Shown one piece after another: positions 5,509 to 12,538 of a stretch of DNA of 16,640 nucleotides. The stretch spans positions 1 through 16,640 of the forward strand of contig JASIBM010000357.1 of the NCBI GenBank assembly GCA_030045175.1, in the 5' to 3' direction. Positions within the stretch are counted from its first letter, which is position 1. Each line of letters begins with the position of its first letter. This DNA comes from Streptosporangiaceae bacterium (GTDB taxonomy: Bacteria; Actinomycetota; Actinomycetes; Streptosporangiales; Streptosporangiaceae). The notes under the pieces are model-generated. The model was not told the DNA's origin. It did no database searches and saw only the letters and a list, made by a program, of their open reading frames with translations. The translations under genes and the position numbers were made by a program.

Positions 5509-6573
5509 GTGAAGACGGTCATCGTAGCGGCCAGCATCTCGTTGTTGTTGTCCCTCTTCGGTACGCCACTGGCGATCCGGGTCTTCCGCCGGCGCGGATA
5601 TGGCCAGCTGATCCGCGAGGAGGGCCCGGCCGCGCACGCCACGAAGCGCGGTACCCCGACGATGGGCGGCATCGTCATCGTGATCGCCAGCCTGATCGGC
5701 TACGCGGTCGCTGATGTAGTGACCAAGCAGGCCATGCAGCCATCAGGCATGCTCGTGCTCGGCCTGATGGCCGGGCTGGGCCTGGTCGGCTTCCTCGATG
5801 ATTTCATCAAGATCTACCGTCAGGCTAGCCTCGGCCTGCGCAGCGGCGCCAAGCTCGCCGGTCAGGCGGTCGTCGGCGCCGTATTCGCGGTCGAGGTGCT
5901 CAGGTACCCGAACAGCTACGCGCTGACACCAGGTGACCCGCAGTTGTCGTTCTTCCGGGACTTCGGGCCCACGCTGAGCGCACTGCCGTTCGTGCTCTGG
6001 ATCGTTGTCATGATTGCGGGTACGTCCAACGCGGTGAACCTTACCGACGGCTTGGACGGGCTCGCGACTGGTGCGGCGATCTTGGTACTGGCTGCCTACG
6101 TGCTGATCGCCAACTGGCAACTTCGCAATGAGTGCTCGAACCTCATCACCAAGAACTGCTATTTCGTCCGGGATCCTCAGGATCTCGCGGTGGTCGCTGC
6201 GTCGGCGCTCGGTTCCTGTTTCGGATTCTTGTGGTGGAATGCGCCGCCGGCCAAGATCTTCATGGGCGACACCGGATCGCTCGCGCTCGGCGGCGTGCTC
6301 GCTGGCCTGGCGGTGTGCACGAAGACAATGCTGCTGCTCGTGATACTCGGCGGCCTGTTCGTGATCATAGCGATGTCGGTTATCATCCAGGTCGGTTTTT
6401 TTAAACTGACGGGCAAGCGGGTCTTTCGCATGGCGCCATTGCAACACCATTTCGAATTGCTTGGCTGGGCGGAGACCACCATCGTGATCCGGTTCTGGCT
6501 GATAGCCGGGCTATGCGCTGGCCTCGGAGTCGGCCTATTCTACGTGCAATGGCTTACTGGCGTGGGAAACTGA
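5509..6573 (+). CDS. mraY: Phospho-N-acetylmuramoyl-pentapeptide-transferase (MraY), outside the dcw cluster
   Basis: MraY transfers phospho-MurNAc-pentapeptide from UDP to undecaprenyl phosphate, making lipid I on the inner face of the membrane. The 354-residue length and about ten hydrophobic helices fit the family. Every signature is present: KRGTPTMGG (46-54), GFLDDFIKI with D97/D98 (94-102), NAVNLTDGLDGLATG (174-188), NAPPAKIFMGDTGSLALGG (244-262, D254) and MAPLQHHFELLGW (308-320, H313/H314). It therefore looks catalytically competent. The GTG start at 5509 has GGAGG 7 nt upstream. Neighbours are a lipoprotein gene and a converging xdhC-like gene, not murF/murD/ftsW, so this is an orphan locus and probably a second copy. 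A T7 run at 6396-6402 within the codons for G296-F298 is unusual in such GC-rich DNA. Confidence 0.95.
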   Translation: MKTVIVAASISLLLSLFGTPLAIRVFRRRGYGQLIREEGPAAHATKRGTPTMGGIVIVIASLIGYAVADVVTKQAMQPSGMLVLGLMAGLGLVGFLDDFIKIYRQASLGLRSGAKLAGQAVVGAVFAVEVLRYPNSYALTPGDPQLSFFRDFGPTLSALPFVLWIVVMIAGTSNAVNLTDGLDGLATGAAILVLAAYVLIANWQLRNECSNLITKNCYFVRDPQDLAVVAASALGSCFGFLWWNAPPAKIFMGDTGSLALGGVLAGLAVCTKTMLLLVILGGLFVIIAMSVIIQVGFFKLTGKRVFRMAPLQHHFELLGWAETTIVIRFWLIAGLCAGLGVGLFYVQWLTGVGN

Positions 6574-6613
6574 CCTGCGGCAGGGCGGAGTCGCATTGAT
6601 TTGAGGCTTCGCC

Positions 6614-6716
6614 GGGTAGGCCTTGACTACCAGGCACGCTGGCGGCGTTCTGGTCGGCATCACCGCGTCAGGTGAAGTCGAATCCGCCGGGCCGGTCGTT
6701 GCGGTCGGCGATGAGG
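6614..6716. repeat. Right member of the imperfect direct-repeat pair flanking lipoprotein-mraY
   Basis: This covers the last codons and 3' flank of the xdhC-like gene and aligns in the same orientation with about 4629-4729. The strongest blocks are 6678-6691, 6692-6703 and 6706-6713. Similarity goes past the xdhC stop (6668-6670) into non-coding DNA (GTCGGCATC and CAGGCACGCTGGCGG around 6631-6661). That favours a copied DNA segment over shared protein ancestry alone. Confidence 0.65.
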
Positions 6717-7234
6717 CCGGCCAGCGTGGAGATGGCGATCTCGGGCGGGGTCCTCGAGCCGATGTTCAGCCCGATCGGCCGGTGCACCCTGGCGATCTCA
6801 TCGGGCTCGACGCCGAGCAGCGCGAGGGCTTGCAGATGAGGCGGCTCGTGCCGGGGGCTGCCCATGATCCCGACCCAGCGCGCCTTGGTGGCCAGCGCGT
6901 CGCGGAGCATGACGCCGAGTTCGTCCCTGTGATGGTCGGTGACCACGATGTCGGTGCTCGCGTCCGCGTCGTCGTCGATGTCCGCCCTGACCTCAAGCTC
7001 CCCGCCGCTCGCCTGCCCGGCGAGCTCCGCGTCCGGCTCGACGAGCACCGGCCGGTATCCGGCGTCCGCGGCGTACCGCAGCAGGTACCTGGCGACCGGC
7101 GTCGCGAACACGGCGACGAGCGCGCGGCTGGCCGGCGGGGGCGAAGTCGTGCCGTGCGCTACCTCGCAGGTCGGGTCGTGCTCGGCGGGCCCGTGCCCAT
7201 GCTCGTGGTCGTGGCCGCGGTATTCGGAGGTCAT
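6668..7234 (-). CDS. XdhC-like Rossmann-domain protein with His-rich N-terminus
   Basis: The 188-residue protein matches the C-terminal Rossmann part of XdhC/CoxI proteins, factors that help insert the sulfurated molybdenum cofactor into xanthine dehydrogenase-type enzymes. The diagnostic stretch is RWVGIMGSPRHEPPHLQALALLGVEPDEIARVHRPIGLNIGSRTPPEIAISTLAGLIA (119-176). The usual N-terminal XdhC domain is absent. The nucleotide loop is degenerate (VAVFATPVARYLLRYA, 40-55, with no GxGxxG). The first 27 residues instead hold H8, H10, H12, H14, H19, C23 and H27, suggesting metal binding. It follows the mutase gene by 65 nt on the same strand, so it is the likely last gene of the nucleoside operon, and a link to purine oxidation is reasonable. 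No molybdenum hydroxylase genes are in the window. Confidence 0.82.
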   Translation of the reverse strand: MTSEYRGHDHEHGHGPAEHDPTCEVAHGTTSPPPASRALVAVFATPVARYLLRYAADAGYRPVLVEPDAELAGQASGGELEVRADIDDDADASTDIVVTDHHRDELGVMLRDALATKARWVGIMGSPRHEPPHLQALALLGVEPDEIARVHRPIGLNIGSRTPPEIAISTLAGLIADRNDRPGGFDFT

Positions 7235-7299
7235 AGCCCCGAGCTTGCCACGTGCTGGCGGGACGCGCCACGCATGCCAGGAACGGCCCGGGGAACGCG

Positions 7300-9027
7300 C
7301 TAGCCGGCCAGCAGGTCGCGGATTGCCTGCGCGAGCGGTTCCATCCTGGCCCGCGCGGCCCGCCTGGCCTCGGTCAGGCGCCCGGCGATGACCGGCTCCA
7401 CGACCTGGATGTACGCCTTGATCTTCGGCTCGGTGCCGCTCGGCCTGATCACCACCCTGGCCCCTGGCAGCCAGTACCGCAGCACGTCGGCCGACGGCAG
7501 GTCGGCGGTTCCGCCGGTCAGGTCGGAGCTGTCGGTGATCGGCTGGCCGGCCAGCTCCCGCGGCGCATCGGCCCGCAGCCTGGACATCACGTGCACGGGC
7601 GCCTGGGTCGCGATCGTGACCTGCTCGGTCAGGTGCACCCCGTGCGCGACCTCCAGCGCGTCGTACGCCTCAAGCAGCGACTCGCCGCCCGCCCTGGCGC
7701 GCGCGGCCAGGCCGAGCACGGCAAGCGCGGCGCCTATCCCGTCCTTGTCCCTGACCGTCGTGCCGACCGTGTAGCCGAGAGCCTCTTCATAGCCGAATAC
7801 GAAACGCAGTTCCGGCCGCAGATCGCCGGCCCGCACGATCCACTTGAAGCCGGTGAGAGTCTCCGCGTACTTGGCGCCAGCCGCGGCCGCCATGCTGGCC
7901 AGCAGCGTGGCCGAGACGATCGTGCTGACCACGAGCGGCTGCTCGCCGCTGCCCGCCGCTTCGGCCTTGGCCGAATCCTGGCCAAGCAGGTAAGCCCCGA
8001 GCAGCGAGCCGAGCTGATCTCCGGTCAGCGTCCGCCATCCGCCCGGTGCGTTGTCATCAGGAACGGCCACCGCCAGCCGGTCGCCGTCCGGGTCGTTCGC
8101 GAGCACCAGGTCCGCCCCGGAGCGCCTGGCCTGCGCCAGCGCGAGGTCCAGCGTGCCGGGCTCCTCCGGGTTGGGGAACCTGACGGTGCGGAAGTCCGGG
8201 TCCGGCTTCGCCTGCGCCTCGACGAGATCGGGCGGCGGGAAGCCCGCCTGCTCGAACGCTCGCATGGCCAGATCGCAGGCGACACCGTGCAGCGGGGTGT
8301 AGATGTAGCGCAGCCAGGCCGCGCTCTTCGGAGCCGGGGCAGCGGCGCAGATCGCGTCGAGGTACGCGGTGGCGATCTCATCGCCATGCCTGATGATCAG
8401 GGGATCATCGGGCGCGGCGACCGGGATCCGCAGCAGCGAGCTGATCGACCTCGTCGCCGCCTCGATCTCGAGGTCCGCCGGCGGGACGATCTGCGCCCCG
8501 TCGGCCAGGTAGAGCTTGTAGCCGTTATCGGCGGGCGGGTTGTGGCTCGCTGTGATCATGACGCCGGCGGCGGCCCGCAGGTACTTGATCGCGAACGCGA
8601 GCAGCGGTGTCGGCTGCCTTGGCGGCAGCACGTGGACCGTGATCCCGGCCCCGGCCAGCACGGCCGCGGCCTCGCGCGCGAAGTCATCGGACCTGTGCCG
8701 CGCGTCGCAGCCGATGACGACCCCGGCCGCGGCCGCGCCAGGATCGACGTACAGCAGCCAATGGGCCAGGGCTGCCGTGGTGCCGCGCACGACGGCGCGG
8801 TTCATCCTGTTCGGCCCGGCTCCGATGGCGCCGCGCAGGCCCGCGGTGCCGAATTCAAGGTGACCGGCGAACCTGTCGGCCAGGTCGGCGGCCGCTCGCG
8901 TGGTCTTCTCGTCTGTTCCCGGGGCCGTCGCCGCGGCGAGTATCGCCGATAGCTCGGCCCGGTCGTCGTCGTCTGGATCATCGAAGATCCAGGCCGTCGC
9001 CGCGGTGTTCAGTTCCTCGGTGATCAC
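7300..9027 (-). CDS. pmmB: PGM2-like phospho-sugar mutase, probable phosphopentomutase
   Basis: The 575-residue enzyme belongs to the alpha-D-phosphohexomutase superfamily. All four active-site elements are visible: the phosphoserine loop TASHNP (159-164, Ser161), the metal loop DPDGDR (312-317), the sugar loop GYEEALGY (412-419) and the phosphate loop RPSGTEPK (528-535), plus an N-terminal FGTAGLRG (59-66). Length and the loops GFKWIV and GYEEALGY...RDKDG resemble the PGM2 branch, which includes phosphopentomutases. Annotation pipelines usually call it phosphomannomutase/phosphoglucomutase. Its GTG start overlaps the punA stop by 4 nt (GTGA), implying translational coupling with a ribose-1-phosphate producer. 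I therefore infer that it converts (deoxy)ribose-1-phosphate to the 5-phosphate. Activity on hexose phosphates remains possible. Confidence 0.93.
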   Translation of the reverse strand: MITEELNTAATAWIFDDPDDDDRAELSAILAAATAPGTDEKTTRAAADLADRFAGHLEFGTAGLRGAIGAGPNRMNRAVVRGTTAALAHWLLYVDPGAAAAGVVIGCDARHRSDDFAREAAAVLAGAGITVHVLPPRQPTPLLAFAIKYLRAAAGVMITASHNPPADNGYKLYLADGAQIVPPADLEIEAATRSISSLLRIPVAAPDDPLIIRHGDEIATAYLDAICAAAPAPKSAAWLRYIYTPLHGVACDLAMRAFEQAGFPPPDLVEAQAKPDPDFRTVRFPNPEEPGTLDLALAQARRSGADLVLANDPDGDRLAVAVPDDNAPGGWRTLTGDQLGSLLGAYLLGQDSAKAEAAGSGEQPLVVSTIVSATLLASMAAAAGAKYAETLTGFKWIVRAGDLRPELRFVFGYEEALGYTVGTTVRDKDGIGAALAVLGLAARARAGGESLLEAYDALEVAHGVHLTEQVTIATQAPVHVMSRLRADAPRELAGQPITDSSDLTGGTADLPSADVLRYWLPGARVVIRPSGTEPKIKAYIQVVEPVIAGRLTEARRAARARMEPLAQAIRDLLAG

Positions 9028-9908
9028 GTCAGCACTCCTGGCAGGATCTGCGCGAGCAAGGCGCCGACTCGTGCGGCCGCGCCGCGTCCGGCGGCGATCA
9101 CTTCCGCGTGGTCGAGTCCGGTGGCGGCTAGCCCGGCGGCGGGGTTGGTGATCAGGGAGATGCCGAGCACCTCGAGGCCGAGGTGCCTTGCCGCGATCGC
9201 CTCCAGCGCGGTGGACATGCCTACCATGTCCGCGCCAGCGGCGGCGAGCATCCTGATCTCCGCCGGGGTTTCGTAGTGCGGACCGGGCAGGGCCGCGTAG
9301 ACGCCCTGGGCCAGCGTCGGATCAGCCCGGGTGGCCAGCGCGCGCAGCCGAGCCGAGTAGACCTCGGTCAGGTCCACGAACCTGGGGCCATAGCCGGCTG
9401 GCGGCTCGGGGCCGGCCAGCGGGGACCGGCCGGTCAGGTTGATGTGGTCGCGCAGCAGCACCGGCTGGCCGACCTGATAGCTGGCGTTGATCCCGCCTGA
9501 GGCGTTGGTCAGCACGATCGCCCGGCAGCCTGCGGCGGCCGCCGTGCGGACGCCGTGCACGACCGCGTCCACCGGGTGACCCTCGTACAGGTGCGTCCGG
9601 CCCAGGTAGATGAGCACCCGCAGGTCGCCGATCAGCACCGAGCGAGCCGCGCCCGCGTGGCCGGCGACGGTGGGCTGAGGGAAGCCGCCGAGCTCGGTTA
9701 CGGCGAACTCGACCGGCGCCCGCGTGGCGGGACTGGCTGGCCCGGTGGTGGCTGGTGCTGTGCTGGCCGGCCCGGGAGGGCTCAGGGCGTCGGCGGCCGG
9801 CGCCCAGCCAGAGCCGAGCACAACGGCCACGTCGTGCTCGGCTCGGCCGGACAGCTCGGCCAGCCTCGCCGCGCTGGCCCGCGCAGCACCGTACGCGTCG
9901 TCACTCAT
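9024..9908 (-). CDS. punA: Purine nucleoside phosphorylase, trimeric (PNP/MTAP) type
   Basis: It cleaves purine (deoxy)nucleosides with phosphate to base and (deoxy)ribose-1-phosphate in the cytosol. The 294-residue sequence has the trimeric class landmarks: phosphate site GSGW (Ser33) and AGHAG (His84), GRTHLYEGH (103-111), the base-site segment GPHYETPAEIRMLAAAGADMVGMST (209-233, Tyr212/Glu213) and SLITNPAAG with Asn255, equivalent to the purine-binding Asn of human PNP. An unusual Pro/Ala/Thr-rich insert (about 43-65) separates the phosphate loop from the next strand. The ATG at 9908 is the natural start, though its ribosome site is weak. It lies 39 nt after a permease stop and overlaps the mutase gene by 4 nt, tying phosphorolysis to uptake and pentose use. 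Confidence 0.95.
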   Translation of the reverse strand: MSDDAYGAARASAARLAELSGRAEHDVAVVLGSGWAPAADALSPPGPASTAPATTGPASPATRAPVEFAVTELGGFPQPTVAGHAGAARSVLIGDLRVLIYLGRTHLYEGHPVDAVVHGVRTAAAAGCRAIVLTNASGGINASYQVGQPVLLRDHINLTGRSPLAGPEPPAGYGPRFVDLTEVYSARLRALATRADPTLAQGVYAALPGPHYETPAEIRMLAAAGADMVGMSTALEAIAARHLGLEVLGISLITNPAAGLAATGLDHAEVIAAGRGAAARVGALLAQILPGVLT

Positions 9909-9947
9909 GTCATCACCCGCAGCATGTGAATAAAGGAGCCTGGCCGC

Positions 9948-11261
9948 TCACGCCTTCACGTAGGGCTTGCCGTCGGCGGCGGGCGCCCGCACCTTGCCGA
10001 CCAGGCCGGCCACGGCGACGATCGTGGCCACGTACGGCACCATCGCCAAGATGTTGGAGTTCACCGGCACGCCGAGCAGTCCGAGTAGGGCGCCGAGTTG
10101 GCTGCTGAAGCCGAACAGCAACGCCGCCGCGATCGCGCCACCTGGCCGCCACCGCCCGAAGATCATGGCCGCGAGCCCGATGTACCCGAAGCCGTCGCTC
10201 ATGCCCGTGCCCGTGCTGCCCGCGCTGAACAGGCCCACGCTGCCGACGGTGAGGTAGGCGCCGCCGATCCCGGCGACCATGCCGCCGAGTATGACGTTGC
10301 GGTAGCGGTTCCACAGCACCCTGATCCCGACCGTGTCGGCGGCCGTCGGGTGCTCGCCGACGGCGCGGACGCGCAGGCCCCACCGGGTGCTGAACAAGCC
10401 CACCTGGACCGCGATGATCACGAGGTAGGTGATGTACAGCAGGACATTCGAGTCGAAGAAGATCGGCCCGATGACCGGGATGTCGCCGAGCAGCGGGATC
10501 TTATAGGGCTCGAAGAAGTTGCCGGTGTTCCACGTGTTCGAGTACGGGGCCATCACCCGGTCATACAGGTAATTGGTAAAGCCCAGGGCGAGCAGGTTGA
10601 TCACGACGCCGAGGATGATCTGGTCGACGCGATACTTAATCGCGAAGACCGCGAGCAACGCCCCGACCAGGCCTCCGGTCAGCGAGCCAGCGATCAGGCC
10701 GAACCAGAGCCCGACGGTGGCGCCGACCACACTGGCCACCGCGGCGGACGCGAACGCTCCGCACAGCAGCTGGCCCTCGATCGCGATGTTGATCACGCCG
10801 GAGCGCTCGCACAAGAGGCCGGAGAGCGCGCCGAGCACGAGCGGGATGGCCGCGGTGACCGTGCCCTGGAGCAGGATGACCATGCTGATCGGCCCCACCG
10901 AGTTGCCCGCGTCGGACCAGCACAGCAGCGCCAGGATGAAGGCGAAAAGCACGACGGCGATGCCGATTCGCTTTTGCAGGCGGGACAGGTCGGTGGCCGC
11001 GCGCGCGACGCCAACGGCAGCCGATATCCCGCCGAGCACGTAGCAGGACAGCGCGCCAGGCAGGCGAACGTTCGGCACCTGGATGCCCTGGCCGGACACG
11101 GAGAGTCCGAAGACCGCGTCACCGCGGTGCGAGAACAGCCCGAACACCAAGATGTCGACGGCGCCGAGCAGGATGAAGGTGCCTGCGGCGAGATACCTGC
11201 GCTTGTCTGCCTGTGGCAGCGCCACGGCGACGGTCGGTACTGGGCTGGTCAGCGTGCTCAT
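9948..11261 (-). CDS. ABC transporter permease, nucleoside (BMP-type) system, second permease
   Basis: The 437-residue inner-membrane permease is of the branched-chain amino acid/ribose type (BPD_transp_2), related to B. subtilis NupQ and other BmpA-system permeases. It has roughly ten hydrophobic segments. The core starts at LLQGTVTAAIPLVLGALSGLLCERSGVINIAIEGQLL, and the cytoplasmic coupling loop WGLRVRAVGEHPTAADTVGI is typical. The ATG at 11261 is chosen over an in-frame GTG at 11270 because it makes an ATGA overlap with the preceding permease stop and has AAGGGG at proper distance. It would pair with the other permease to form the channel. punA follows 39 nt downstream. Confidence 0.92.
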   Translation of the reverse strand: MSTLTSPVPTVAVALPQADKRRYLAAGTFILLGAVDILVFGLFSHRGDAVFGLSVSGQGIQVPNVRLPGALSCYVLGGISAAVGVARAATDLSRLQKRIGIAVVLFAFILALLCWSDAGNSVGPISMVILLQGTVTAAIPLVLGALSGLLCERSGVINIAIEGQLLCGAFASAAVASVVGATVGLWFGLIAGSLTGGLVGALLAVFAIKYRVDQIILGVVINLLALGFTNYLYDRVMAPYSNTWNTGNFFEPYKIPLLGDIPVIGPIFFDSNVLLYITYLVIIAVQVGLFSTRWGLRVRAVGEHPTAADTVGIRVLWNRYRNVILGGMVAGIGGAYLTVGSVGLFSAGSTGTGMSDGFGYIGLAAMIFGRWRPGGAIAAALLFGFSSQLGALLGLLGVPVNSNILAMVPYVATIVAVAGLVGKVRAPAADGKPYVKA

Positions 11262-12538
11262 CCGTTCCACCCCTTAGCGACGGCCTCCATGCCGCTGCCG
11301 GACGCTCCGCGTAGCCGGAAGATGGCCCTGATCAGCGGCGGTGCCGCGACGAACAGCACGATGAGCCCCTCGAGTACCTGGACGATGTCGACAGGGACGG
11401 TCGTGTAGGTCGCGACGATCGTGCCGCCGGCGTCGATCGCGCCGAATAGCAGCCCGGCAAGGACCACGCCCATCGGCTTGGCGCGGCCGAGCAGCGCGAC
11501 CGTGATCCCGTCGAACCCGTAAGTGCCGTAGGTGCTCGTGCCGAGCGGCGGCGGCGGGGAGCTCCCTGACATGATGATGACGGCGCCCGCGAGGCCGGCC
11601 AGGGCGCCGGCGATCAGCAGCACGAGCACCCAGGCTCGCTCGACCTTCATGCCCGCGCTGCGCGCCGCGCTCGGGTTCGCGCCGACCGTGCGGAACTGGA
11701 AGCCGAGGGTGCTGCGCGATAGCAGCCAGGCGACCGCGACCGCGGCCGCGATCGCGATCAGGAATCCCACGCTGGCCTGCGGCGGCGGGCCGCCCACGTG
11801 CGGCAGTTGCGCGTCCGGCTGGATCGGCGGGGCAATCTGGTTGTACTGATGCGGTGCCTGTAGCGCGCTCGGCGTCGACAGCAGGAAGTAAAGCAGGTAG
11901 ATCATGACGTAGTTGAGCATGATCGTGATGATCACCTCGTGCGCGCCGGTCCTGGCCTTGAGCTCACCGGTGACCCAGCCGACGATCGCGCCGCCGGCGG
12001 CGCCACCCAGGACGCACGCGATCACGTGAATGACCGGCGGCATGCTGACCCCGAAGCCGAGCCACGCGGCGACGATGGCGCCGCCGATGAACTGGCTGGT
12101 GCCGCCGATGTTGAACAGGCCGGCCCGGAACGCGATCGCGACCGCGAGGCCGGTGAGGATCAGCGGCGTCGCCTCGAAGACGGTCTGCGACAGCGGGTAG
12201 AAGATCGCGCCGATCGAGCCGCCGTGGAAGGCTGCGCCGATCGTCGCCGGGCTGAAGACAGAGCCCTCGAACAACGCGGAGTACGCCGAGGCCACCGACT
12301 GCCAGGTCGCGGCGAGCGCGGCGCCTGGCGCGTAGCCGAAGGAATCCCAGGCGCGCAGCACGTTCGGGTCGGTGACCACGATGAGCACGCCGCCGACCAC
12401 GAGCGCGGCGAAGATCGCCAGGATCGTGATGACGGCCGGGCTGCCCTCGGTGATCGCCCCGATGATGACGGCTCCGGTCAGCCGTGCGCGCGTTGGCTCG
12501 GAGCCGGGTGCCTCGGTGGCGGTTTGCTGGTCGGTCAT
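11258..12538 (-). CDS. ABC transporter permease, nucleoside (BMP-type) system, first permease
   Basis: The 426-residue BPD_transp_2-type membrane protein resembles NupP of the Bacillus nucleoside importer. After an N-terminal hydrophobic helix (about 35-56) and a long external stretch, the core runs FEATPLILTGLAVAIAFRAGLFNIGGTSQFIGGAIVAAW (about 121-159). The coupling loop appears as STLGFQFRTVGANPSAARSAGMKVER. ATGA overlaps at both ends, with the ATPase stop (12535) and the next permease start (11261), show tight translational coupling and equal dosage of the two permeases. The Pro-rich loop after the seventh helix (APPIQPDAQLPHVGGPPPQ) is probably extracytoplasmic. Confidence 0.92.
   Translation of the reverse strand: MTDQQTATEAPGSEPTRARLTGAVIIGAITEGSPAVITILAIFAALVVGGVLIVVTDPNVLRAWDSFGYAPGAALAATWQSVASAYSALFEGSVFSPATIGAAFHGGSIGAIFYPLSQTVFEATPLILTGLAVAIAFRAGLFNIGGTSQFIGGAIVAAWLGFGVSMPPVIHVIACVLGGAAGGAIVGWVTGELKARTGAHEVIITIMLNYVMIYLLYFLLSTPSALQAPHQYNQIAPPIQPDAQLPHVGGPPPQASVGFLIAIAAAVAVAWLLSRSTLGFQFRTVGANPSAARSAGMKVERAWVLVLLIAGALAGLAGAVIIMSGSSPPPPLGTSTYGTYGFDGITVALLGRAKPMGVVLAGLLFGAIDAGGTIVATYTTVPVDIVQVLEGLIVLFVAAPPLIRAIFRLRGASGSGMEAVAKGWNG

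Noticed and set aside
5400..5714. Short plus-strand frame starting before mraY, with GGGAG ahead of an ATG at 5406
   Set aside because: The ribosome-like site is tempting, but the product is Arg/Pro/Trp-rich and runs 200 nt into mraY in another frame without any family look. A short leader peptide cannot be fully excluded.
4892..6573. Lipoprotein-mraY block as a classical transposon
   Set aside because: There is no transposase, and the flanking repeats are long direct copies of an xdhC end rather than terminal inverted repeats with short target duplications.
7252..8952. 566-codon open frame on the plus strand opposite the mutase gene
   Set aside because: The antisense strand carries all mutase motifs with overlap to punA. 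This frame is Arg/Gly/His-rich without domain features, as expected for an antisense frame in GC-rich DNA.
10098..11408. 436-codon plus-strand frame opposite the second permease
   Set aside because: The composition is a Glu/Asp/Arg/Gln/His mirror of a membrane protein gene, with no recognisable fold. It is a shadow of the permease.
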